Positions 14,434-20,898 of a stretch of 36,552 bases of DNA are shown here, in pieces; within the stretch, counting starts at the first letter, position 1; every line of letters starts with the position of its first letter. Both the position numbers and the translations under genes were made by a program. The stretch comes from Acidimicrobiia bacterium (GTDB lineage: Bacteria; Actinomycetota; Acidimicrobiia; Acidimicrobiales; CAIXPF01). The notes beneath the pieces are model-generated. The model saw nothing but the letters and a program-made list of their open reading frames with translations, was not told the origin of the DNA and ran no database searches. Where the stretch lies: NCBI GenBank assembly GCA_009377505.1, contig WHTX01000011.1, forward strand, positions 1 to 36,552, written 5' to 3'.

Positions 14434-15635
14434 GCGCCGAGGTGCGCCGCCACCCGATCGAGACGTTCCTCCGCTACGACCAGGCCACCTGCGGCTTGGG
14501 GGTCGCGGCGCTGTTGGCCGTCCACGTTTTCCTCGCCCCCCATCCGTTGCTGGTGGTCGAAGCCGTGGCCGTGGCCGTGGGCGGCGCGGCCCTGGGGGCG
14601 GCGCGGCGGCCGTTGGGGCGCGACGACCCCGCCCGGGCCGTCTCCGTCATCGCTGTCGTGAGCTGGCTCACCCTGCTGGCCCCCGCTGCCGTCACCCCCT
14701 TCGTCGAACCCGTCCTCGTCGTCGCCGCCTTGCTGCCCGTCGTGTTGGCGATCCCCTACGTGAGCCCACGCCACCTGGCCGTGCTCGTGGTCGGCTCGAC
14801 GAGCGTGGCCGGGGCCGTGGCCGTCATCACCGCCGGGGCGGGGGGCGGTGTCATGGACCAACTGCCAGGCTGGCTCCCCACCGTGGTCGTCGCCGCCTTC
14901 CTCCCTGCGGCGACCGGGATGATCGGGCTTCTCAGCGGTCACAACCACCAGGCGATGGCAGCCAGCCGGGCACGGCTGGTCGCCAGCACGGACCAGGCTC
15001 GGCGCGGGATCGAACGTGACTTGCACGACGGCGCCCAGCAGCGGCTCGTGTCGGTGGCCATGCAGCTGGGGCTGGCGAGGTCGCTCGTGGAGGAGGACCC
15101 CGACGGGGCCGTCGAGCTGCTGGCGGACCTGGAAGCGCAGGCGCACCTCGCCCTTGCGGAGCTGCGGGACCTCTGCCTCGGTGTCTACCCCGCTGCGCTC
15201 ACGGACTTCGGCCTCGCCGCGGCGCTGACGGCCGCGGCGCGGCCGCACGGGCGACGATGCCGGCTCGAGATGTGCGACGTCGGCCGGCTCCCCGAGGCCA
15301 CCGAGAGCGCCGTCTACTTCTCCTGCCTCGAGGCGCTGCAGAACGCGGTGAAGCACGCCGGGCCCGACGCGGTCATCACCATCCGCTGCGAGCGGACCCG
15401 ACCCGACCGGCTGCGCTTCTCCGTGCGCGACGACGGGGCCGGCTTCGACCCGACCCGGGCCCGAGCCGGCGCCGGGCTGGCCAACATCGCCGACCGGGTC
15501 AGCGCGATGGGAGGCAACGCCCGCATCACCTCGGCCCCCGGGCACGGGACCTGCGTCGCTGGCGAGGTCCCGCTGCCCCAGCGCGGCCGGCCCCACGGCG
15601 CCGGCGCGGTCATCGCTGGCGAAGCGCAGACGTGA
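14430..15635 (+). CDS. NarL-family sensor histidine kinase (HisKA_3/HATPase_c)
   Basis: A 401-aa membrane kinase. The N-terminal half has about five or six hydrophobic segments (for example LGVAALLAVHVFLA and VLVVAALLPVVLAIPYV) and no large extracellular domain. The HisKA_3 dimerisation motif RRGIERDLHDGAQQRL holds the phospho-His near residue 200. The ATPase domain shows EALQNAVKHAG (N box), VRDDGAGFDP (G1) and GAGLANIADRVSAMGG (G2). It overlaps the SARP-receiver gene by 4 nt and should phosphorylate it. The signal is unknown; the compact sensor suggests a membrane or envelope cue. The stop overlaps a further small frame (GTGA). Confidence 0.9.
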   Translation: MSAEVRRHPIETFLRYDQATCGLGVAALLAVHVFLAPHPLLVVEAVAVAVGGAALGAARRPLGRDDPARAVSVIAVVSWLTLLAPAAVTPFVEPVLVVAALLPVVLAIPYVSPRHLAVLVVGSTSVAGAVAVITAGAGGGVMDQLPGWLPTVVVAAFLPAATGMIGLLSGHNHQAMAASRARLVASTDQARRGIERDLHDGAQQRLVSVAMQLGLARSLVEEDPDGAVELLADLEAQAHLALAELRDLCLGVYPAALTDFGLAAALTAAARPHGRRCRLEMCDVGRLPEATESAVYFSCLEALQNAVKHAGPDAVITIRCERTRPDRLRFSVRDDGAGFDPTRARAGAGLANIADRVSAMGGNARITSAPGHGTCVAGEVPLPQRGRPHGAGAVIAGEAQT

Positions 15636-15817
15636 TCGAGCCCGTCCGCACCGTCCATGTCGACCGATCGTCGCTGGGGCGCCGCCTTCTGGCCTACGAC
15701 GTCGTCGAGGCCGGGTGTGGTGCACGCGCCCCAGGAACGGGCTCCGGACCGGCCCGAACCTGTGGCACGGACGAACCCGGTTCTGCTGATGCCAGCCGCC
15801 CTCGCACCAGCGCCTAG
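15632..15817 (+). CDS. Small ORF coupled to the histidine kinase
   Basis: A 61-aa frame. GTG 15632 overlaps the kinase TGA (GTGA). It begins VIEPVRTVHVDRSSLGRRLLAYDVVEAG, which looks like real coding sequence, then turns into a Gly/Arg/Thr/Pro-rich tail with two Cys. It could be a genuine small protein or the start of a longer gene truncated by decay. Its TAG stop shares the tetranucleotide CTAG (15814-15817) with the stop of the converging small gene. Confidence 0.35.
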   Translation: MIEPVRTVHVDRSSLGRRLLAYDVVEAGCGARAPGTGSGPARTCGTDEPGSADASRPRTSA

Positions 15818-15948
15818 CGGCGGGGCCTTGCCCGCTTCGCCGCCCTGCTGAACGTGGCCTTGGCGGCGAGCAGCAGCAGCGTCCCGCTGCTCGCCAGGAA
15901 CGGGACCAGCAGTTCCTCGATCGGCGCTCCTCCGATGTGGCCGGTCAT
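15814..15948 (-). CDS. Single-pass 44-aa membrane peptide
   Basis: ATG 15948 to TAG 15814. The peptide has a polar N-terminus (MTGHIGGAPIEE), one hydrophobic helix (LLVPFLASSGTLLLLAA) and a strongly basic tail ending ARPRR, a topology with the C-terminus inside. The ATG overlaps the stop of the preceding 29-aa frame (ATGA), which argues that both are translated. Function unknown; it resembles small membrane proteins that modulate a larger partner (inference). Confidence 0.55.
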   Translation of the reverse strand: MTGHIGGAPIEELLVPFLASSGTLLLLAAKATFSRAAKRARPRR

Positions 15949-16034
15949 CGGTCCGGGTACTCGTCGTGACGGCGGAACCACGAACCGGTCCCGTCATTGC
16001 CGCCCTTCAGCGCCCGGTCGAGCCACTGGTACAT
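15945..16034 (-). CDS. 29-aa micro-protein coupled to the membrane peptide
   Basis: ATG 16034 to TGA 15945. The peptide starts MYQWLDRALKGGNDG and ends RRHDEYPDR. Its dense aromatic and charged residues and lack of low-complexity runs look like a genuine selected protein. The only in-frame start is this ATG, since a TGA closes the frame upstream. Its stop overlaps the start of the 44-aa membrane peptide (ATGA). No family recognised. Confidence 0.45.
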   Translation of the reverse strand: MYQWLDRALKGGNDGTGSWFRRHDEYPDR

Positions 16035-16333
16035 GCCCCAGAGCCCGTCGACGCCCCCGGGTGAACGGCCGCCAAGTCATCGCGCCGCCCGGTGCGAGGG
16101 CGCTCGGCCCCGGCCGGCCGGGGGCCGGGCGCCACTCGAGCTGTTCTCGGTCGGCAGCGCCTCGCATGTGAGAGAGATCCGACCGAGAACGGGGGCGAGC
16201 CTGCCGGCCGGCTAGCGACAGGCGTCCTGGGTGCACCTGATGCCGCCCAGCGGGCAGGGGTGCACCCAGAACGGGCCGGTCAGAGGCCTGGCGCGCTCAC
16301 CACGGCGCGCCGCACCGGGGTCGGGCCACGGCG
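16035..16333. other. Intergenic region downstream of substrate-binding protein 1
   Basis: About 300 bp with no supported gene. It holds the 11-bp-stem hairpin at 16227-16269 and must hold the promoter of the two small minus-strand genes. Confidence 0.4.
16227..16269. terminator. Hairpin downstream of substrate-binding protein 1
   Basis: CTGGGTGCACC (16227-16237) and GGTGCACCCAG (16259-16269) form a perfect 11-bp stem. The 21-nt loop may pair internally (GCCGC with GCGGGC). It follows the stop of the minus-strand SBP gene by 65 nt and is likely its terminator. Confidence 0.6.
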
Positions 16334-17896
16334 TCAGCCGCAGCGGGAGCCGGCCTGGTCCCAGGCGCACAGGGGTGTGCGGCCGGGCAGGTCGGCGATG
16401 CTGTCCTGCACCCAGGTCTGCTGCTCGGCGTCCCAGTACGAGACGTCGGAGCCCTCCACGAGGTAGGCGTCCTCGTTGCCGTCCATGTTGAAGGTGATAC
16501 CGGGCAGCAGCATCGGGTGGGTCATCTCCAGGCTGCGCAGCGCCAGGATGAGGTTCGTGCGGGTCAGGCCGCCGTCGAGTTGGCCGGCGATCTGGAGCGC
16601 CTGGCTCAGGGCCCAGCTGTAGTACAGGCCGAGGTTGTACGACGGCGTGAGCTCGTAGCCAGCCTCGTCGATGAACTCCCGGGCAGCGACGATGAACGGG
16701 TCGTCGTCGTACTCTTCGGTCAGCGCGTCCTTGAGGCCACCGCCCACGCTCCACCAGCCGTCGGAGTCCTCGCCGACCACGTCCCGGGTCACCGGCCCGG
16801 TCGCCTTGCACGCCGAGCTCATGAACTTGTAGTCGACGCTCTCCTTCATGCCGTTCAACGCCGACTCGGTCACGAACTGCGTGCACGTCGACCCGGTGCT
16901 CATGCCGATGAACACGTCGGGGTCCTCGGCGGCGAGGGTCGTCATCTCGTCCTTCAGCGTCGCCGCCGCGGGCTCGAAGGACTCGGAGACGTACTCGATG
17001 TCGTCCTTGCGGGGGGAGTCGGCGAAGTACGCCTCGAGGGCGGCGTGGTACGAGGCGCCGAAGTCGTTGTTCATCCGCAGGCTCGCCACCTTGGCCTTCC
17101 CGCCGAGCTCGTCGAGGTGCTGCTCGACGAAGACGCCCCAGATGACCGCCTCGGTCGAGTAAGAGATCGAGCTCGCCGTCGTCCACGGGTGGTTGACCGG
17201 GTCGCCGAAGGCAGGGTGGCCGGACGCCACGAGGGGCTGGGGGATGCAACGCTCGTTGAGCTTGTCGTAGGTGCGCAACGTGCTCGGCGTGCCCAACGTC
17301 TCCACAGCGAAGACCTTCTCGGAGTCGATGAGCTCGTCGACGAGGGGGATCGTGCGGGCCGGGTCGTAGGCGTCGTCCCGCAGTAGCATCCTCACCTGGC
17401 GGGTCTTGTCGTTGACGTCGGTGTAGACGCCCTGCTCGTTGTAGTGGCGGAACAACGCGTCGTGCGCCCGGCCGATGCCGCCGGCCTCGGCGTTCGGGCC
17501 CGACTGGGCGACGGGGTAGCCGATCTTCACCTCGGTGTCGGTCATGCCCTCGGTGTCGCTCCAGCTCGCAGGGCACCGGGCGAGGTCGATCGTGAAGCCG
17601 CCCGGCCCGACGAGCTGGGAACCGTCCTCCTTCACGCCCCAGCCGTTCTCCTGGATGCGGGCGACGACGGCGGCGCGCTCTTCGGCCCACAGCGCCTCCC
17701 ACCCCTCCATCGAGGTGGGCTGGTCGGCGGGCCCGTCGCCTGCCGTGGTGGCCGGGGCCGCGGTGCTGGCCGGCGCCGCCGTGGTGGCCGTCTGCGCCGT
17801 CGTGCTCGCGCTGTCGTCGGTCCCGTCCGAGCTGCACGCCGTGACACCGATGAGGCCCAGCACGAGCGCGCCGCAGCCAAGGACACGTGTCCTCAT
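16334..17896 (-). CDS. Branched-chain-type ABC substrate-binding lipoprotein (paralog 1)
   Basis: A 520-aa lipoprotein: signal MRTRVLGCGALVLGLIGVTAC (lipobox VTAC), a Ser/Thr/Ala linker, then an unusual segment (SMEGWEALWAEERAAVVARI, NGWG, GFTIDLARCPASWSDTEG). A type-I periplasmic-binding fold (Peripla_BP_6) follows: VKIGYPVAQSGPNAEAGG, RMLLRDDAYDPARTIPLVDELI, TLGTPSTLRTYDKLNERCIPQ, NHPWTT, then YNLGLYYSWALSQALQ. The C-terminus (QTWVQDSIADLPGRTPLCAWDQAGSRC) has a paired Cys. It is larger than LivJ/LivK because of the N-terminal addition. GGGGAG before ATG 17896 supports the start. No permease gene is adjacent; it probably feeds a HAAT transporter elsewhere. Close paralog of the protein at 19161-20705. 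Confidence 0.9.
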   Translation of the reverse strand: MRTRVLGCGALVLGLIGVTACSSDGTDDSASTTAQTATTAAPASTAAPATTAGDGPADQPTSMEGWEALWAEERAAVVARIQENGWGVKEDGSQLVGPGGFTIDLARCPASWSDTEGMTDTEVKIGYPVAQSGPNAEAGGIGRAHDALFRHYNEQGVYTDVNDKTRQVRMLLRDDAYDPARTIPLVDELIDSEKVFAVETLGTPSTLRTYDKLNERCIPQPLVASGHPAFGDPVNHPWTTASSISYSTEAVIWGVFVEQHLDELGGKAKVASLRMNNDFGASYHAALEAYFADSPRKDDIEYVSESFEPAAATLKDEMTTLAAEDPDVFIGMSTGSTCTQFVTESALNGMKESVDYKFMSSACKATGPVTRDVVGEDSDGWWSVGGGLKDALTEEYDDDPFIVAAREFIDEAGYELTPSYNLGLYYSWALSQALQIAGQLDGGLTRTNLILALRSLEMTHPMLLPGITFNMDGNEDAYLVEGSDVSYWDAEQQTWVQDSIADLPGRTPLCAWDQAGSRCG

Positions 17897-17907
17897 GACG
17901 TTCTCCC

Positions 17908-17942
17908 CTGCAGGCCCGTCGTGGGGGGGGTACGGCCTGCAG
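17908..17942. promoter_or_regulatory. 9-bp inverted repeat next to the SBP1 ribosome site
   Basis: CTGCAGGCC (17908-17916) and GGCCTGCAG (17934-17942) with a 17-nt spacer. On the minus strand the second arm runs directly into the GGGGAG ribosome site of SBP1, so a leader hairpin or an operator could control it. Confidence 0.5.
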
Positions 17943-17985
17943 AGCGGGGACCCTACAACTCGCCGAACCGCCATTCACGTCACCT

Positions 17986-17998
17986 TGACATACTGTCA
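17986..17998. promoter_or_regulatory. Palindrome TGACA-TAC-TGTCA
   Basis: A perfect 5-3-5 inverted repeat of the size bound by TetR- or GntR-type dimers, midway in the divergent promoter. On the plus strand it also contains TTGACA, a consensus -35 hexamer. Confidence 0.5.
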
Positions 17999-18169
17999 GC
18001 GCCACCTGCCGGGCCGGGCGCGATGCGGAGGTAGGGTTCGCCGGCGTGCCTCGGCCTCGGCCTCGGGGTGGGATGCTTGCCCTGATCTTTTCATGAGGCT
18101 CGCGGCCAGGCCCCTGACCAGGACGGCAGCTGGCCCGGGCGAGCGATGCGGGCAATTGCCTGACCAGCT

Positions 18170-18183
18170 CGAGCGAGCTCGAA
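18170..18183. promoter_or_regulatory. Palindrome TCGAGC-GA-GCTCGA
   Basis: A perfect 6-2-6 inverted repeat 45 bp before the LLM oxidoreductase start. A possible operator for that gene. Confidence 0.4.
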
Positions 18184-18227
18184 TGAAAGATTGGGGCTTG
18201 GAGTGACGTCAGCGACCTGGGGGGACC

Positions 18228-19148
18228 ATGCGCGATCAGTCGGACGGTGTCGAGTTCGGGCTCTCGATGCGCTTGTTGAAGGAGGTCCGGGCCGAGGCGC
18301 ACCTCGCCGAGTCGCTCGGGTTCGACTATCTGCTCACGGGTGAGCACATCAGTTTCCACGGGCCGACGCCGAACACGCTGATCTCGTTGTCGGCGGCTGC
18401 TGCGGTCACCGAGCGGATCCGGTTGCTGAGCGGCATCGTGCTGGTGCCGCTCTACCCGCCAGCGCTGCTCGCCAAGCTCATCGCCACGCTCGACGTGATC
18501 AGCCACGGCCGGTACTGCTTCGGCATCGGCATCGGTGGTGAGAACCCCCGGGAGTTCGACGCGGTCGGCGTGCCCGTCAAGGAACGCGGCGCCCGCACGA
18601 ACGAGGCGCTCGAGGTGATCGACCGCCTGCTGACCGAGGACAAGGTCTCCTTCGAGGGCCGCTTCACCTCGCTGTCCGGCATCACGATCGCCCCCAGGTC
18701 CAAGGAGCGGCCGCCCTTCTGGGTCTCGGGCCGCAAGGAAGGCGCGATGCAACGCGCCGCCCGCTACGGCGACGCCTGGATGCCCTACATGTACACACCG
18801 GAGATGCTGGCCGACTCGATGGCGAAGATCGCCGCGTTCACCGAGGACGCCGGCCGACCGGCGGGATCAGTTCGGGGCGCGGCGTTCGCGTTCACATGCG
18901 TGCACGAGGACCGCGACACAGCACTGCAGATGGCCAACAAGGTGCTGTCCACCACCTACAACCAGGACTTCACCGACCTCGTCGGCAAGTACGCGATCGC
19001 CGGCTCCCCCGACGTGTGCCGAGCGCGCATCCAGGATTACATCGACGCCGGCGCTCGCACGGTCATCTTCGCCCAGGGCTGCCCGGCCGGCTACATCTCC
19101 GAGAACGCCCGCCTGCTGGCCGAGGAGGTCATGCCTGCCTTCAGGTGA
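18228..19148 (+). CDS. LLM-class (luciferase-like) F420/flavin-dependent oxidoreductase
   Basis: A 306-aa TIM-barrel enzyme of the bacterial luciferase superfamily: VEFGLSMRLLKEVRAEAHLAESLGFDYLLTGEHI (strand 1/helix 1 with the 'GEH' motif), ERIRLLSGIVLVPLYPPALLAKLIATLDVISHGRYCFGIGIGG (the classic LLM core), FEGRFTSL, PFWVSGRKEGAMQRAARYGDAWMPY and a C-terminal AIAGSPDVCRARIQDYIDAGARTVIF. The 'ATLD-xSxGR-xxFGIGxG' pattern favours F420-dependent members in actinobacteria. Start ATG 18228 follows GGGGG. It sits between two substrate-binding paralogs, suggesting catabolism of the imported compound. Its 3' end is only 12 bp from the converging SBP2 stop. Confidence 0.9.
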   Translation: MRDQSDGVEFGLSMRLLKEVRAEAHLAESLGFDYLLTGEHISFHGPTPNTLISLSAAAAVTERIRLLSGIVLVPLYPPALLAKLIATLDVISHGRYCFGIGIGGENPREFDAVGVPVKERGARTNEALEVIDRLLTEDKVSFEGRFTSLSGITIAPRSKERPPFWVSGRKEGAMQRAARYGDAWMPYMYTPEMLADSMAKIAAFTEDAGRPAGSVRGAAFAFTCVHEDRDTALQMANKVLSTTYNQDFTDLVGKYAIAGSPDVCRARIQDYIDAGARTVIFAQGCPAGYISENARLLAEEVMPAFR

Positions 19149-19160
19149 GCCCGCACCGGC

Positions 19161-20705
19161 TCAGCGGCAGCGCGCCTCGGACTGGTCCCAGGCGCAGTTG
19201 GGGGTCTGCACGTCGAGCTCGACGATGCTGTCCTGCACCCAGGCCTGCTCGTCGGTGCTCCAGTACGAGATGTCGGAGCCCTCGAGCATGAAGGCGTCGG
19301 CGTTGCCGTCCATCTTGACCTTCAGGCCCCCGACCAGCATCGGGTTCGTCATGTCGATGCTGCGCAGCGCCAGGATCAGGTTGCTGCGGGTGAGGCCGCC
19401 GTCGAGCTGACCGGCGATCTGCAGGCCCTGGGCCAGCGTCCAACCGTAGTAGAGGCCGAGGTTGTAGGACTGGCTCACCTCACGGTCGATATCGGCGACC
19501 CACTGGCGGGCGGCCACCGCGAAGGGATCGTCGTCGTAGGCCTCGACGTCTACGTCCTTGAGGGCGCCTCCGACGGTCCACCAGCCGTCGGAGGCGTCGC
19601 CGAGGTCCTGGACCGGGGTCGTGACCTTGCACGCCGAGCTGAGGAACTTGTAGGGCACGTCCTCCTTCATGCCGTTGATCGCCGCCTCGCTGACCATCTG
19701 GCTGCAGGACGACCCCGTCGTCATGGCGATGAACATGTCGGGCGACCCGGCGGCGAGGGTGGTCATCTCGTCCTTCACCGTCGCCGCCGTCGGCTCGATC
19801 GTCTCCGAGACGTACTCGATGTCGTCCTTGTGCTCGGAGGTCTCGAGGTAGGCGGTCAGCGCAGCGTGGTAGGAGGCGCCGAAGTCGCTGTTGATGCGCA
19901 GCGCGGCGATCTTGGCCTGGCCGCCGAGCTCGTCGAGGCGCTCCTCGAGGAAGGTGCCCCACAGGACGGCTTCGGTGGCGTAGTTGATCGAGCTGGTCGT
20001 GGTCCACGGGTGGTTGACCGGGTCGCCGAACGCCGGGTGCCCGCTCCCCGGCAGGACCTGGGGGATGCAGCGCTGGTTCAGCTTCTCGTAGGTGCGCAGG
20101 GTGCTGGGCGAGCCGGTCGTCTCGATGGCGAAGACCCGTTCGGAGTCGATCAGCTCGTCGACGAGGGGGATCGTGCGGGCCGCGTCGTAGGCGTCGTCGC
20201 GCAGGAACATCGTGACGTTGCGGGTCTTGCCGTTGACGTCGGTGAACGCGCCTTGCGCGTTGTAGTGGGCGAAGAGCGCCTCCTGGGAGTAGCCGAGGCC
20301 GCCCGACTCGGCCGCCGGGCCCGACTGTGGCAGCGGATAGCCGATCTTGATCTCCGTGTCGGTCAGCCCCTCGGTGTCGCTCCAGCCGGCGGCGCAGGCG
20401 GACAGGTCGATGGTGAAGCCCTCGGGCCCCGTCAGCTGCGTCCCGTCGGCCGACTTGCCCCAGCCGTTCTCCTCGATCCGAGCGACGACGGCGGCCCGCT
20501 CCTCGGCCCAGAGCGCCTCCCACGCCTCCATGGAGGCTGGCCCGTCGTTCGTCCCGCCCACACCGGCGGCGGTCGACGACGTCGAGTCCACCTTCCCTGC
20601 GCTGGTCGCCGCGCCTCCGGACGTTTCGCTGTCGTCACCGCCGCACGCCGTGGCGGCGCTGACGGCGGCCACGAGCACGACTGCGGCCAAGGTGCGCGAG
20701 ACCAT
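19161..20705 (-). CDS. Branched-chain-type ABC substrate-binding lipoprotein (paralog 2)
   Basis: A 514-aa lipoprotein: signal MVSRTLAAVVLVAAVSAATAC (lipobox ATAC) and a low-complexity linker, then the same N-terminal addition as paralog 1 (SMEAWEALWAEERAAVVARI, NGWG, GFTIDLSACAAGWSDTEG). The Peripla_BP_6 fold follows (IKIGYPLPQSGPAAESGG, TGSPSTLRTYEKLNQRCIPQ, NHPWTT, YNLGLYYGWTLAQGLQIAGQLDGGLTRSNLIL). Both proteins end in a WVQDSI motif followed by CAWDQ and RC. GGGGAGG before ATG 20705 sets the start. The two probably arose by duplication and bind related ligands. Divergent from the Baeyer-Villiger-type monooxygenase gene. Confidence 0.9.
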   Translation of the reverse strand: MVSRTLAAVVLVAAVSAATACGGDDSETSGGAATSAGKVDSTSSTAAGVGGTNDGPASMEAWEALWAEERAAVVARIEENGWGKSADGTQLTGPEGFTIDLSACAAGWSDTEGLTDTEIKIGYPLPQSGPAAESGGLGYSQEALFAHYNAQGAFTDVNGKTRNVTMFLRDDAYDAARTIPLVDELIDSERVFAIETTGSPSTLRTYEKLNQRCIPQVLPGSGHPAFGDPVNHPWTTTSSINYATEAVLWGTFLEERLDELGGQAKIAALRINSDFGASYHAALTAYLETSEHKDDIEYVSETIEPTAATVKDEMTTLAAGSPDMFIAMTTGSSCSQMVSEAAINGMKEDVPYKFLSSACKVTTPVQDLGDASDGWWTVGGALKDVDVEAYDDDPFAVAARQWVADIDREVSQSYNLGLYYGWTLAQGLQIAGQLDGGLTRSNLILALRSIDMTNPMLVGGLKVKMDGNADAFMLEGSDISYWSTDEQAWVQDSIVELDVQTPNCAWDQSEARCR

Positions 20706-20734
20706 CGGTCCTCCCCCGAGGGCGGGCTGTCTCA

Positions 20735-20761
20735 GGTGCGATCGCCCCCGACGATCGCACC
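20735..20761. promoter_or_regulatory. 10-bp inverted repeat upstream of SBP2
   Basis: GGTGCGATCG (20735-20744), 7-nt spacer, CGATCGCACC (20752-20761): perfect arms, 30 bp before the SBP2 ATG, within the divergent promoter shared with the monooxygenase gene. An operator or a leader hairpin. Confidence 0.55.
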
Positions 20762-20898
20762 GGCCCGGACGGCCCCGGACCCTAGTGCCATGCCCACCAA
20801 CGTTCGCCGCGTTCAGGCCGCGCGCGGGGCGCCTGCCGGCCCGCGCCACGCGACCCGCTCGCCGCCATGTCCCTGCGCGCGCGAGGATCAGAGGAGAA

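Larger units (their letters stand above)
17897..18227. other. Divergent promoter region between SBP1 and the LLM gene
   Basis: 331 bp with no gene. It contains three palindromic elements listed separately (17908-17942, 17986-17998, 18170-18183), so it is probably a regulated divergent promoter. Confidence 0.5.

Noticed and set aside
16212-16333. A minus-strand peptide end with HPCPLGGIRCTQDACR
   Set aside because: It looks Cys-rich, but no start codon with a ribosome site is found and the sequence is part of the 11-bp-stem hairpin, so base pairing explains it.
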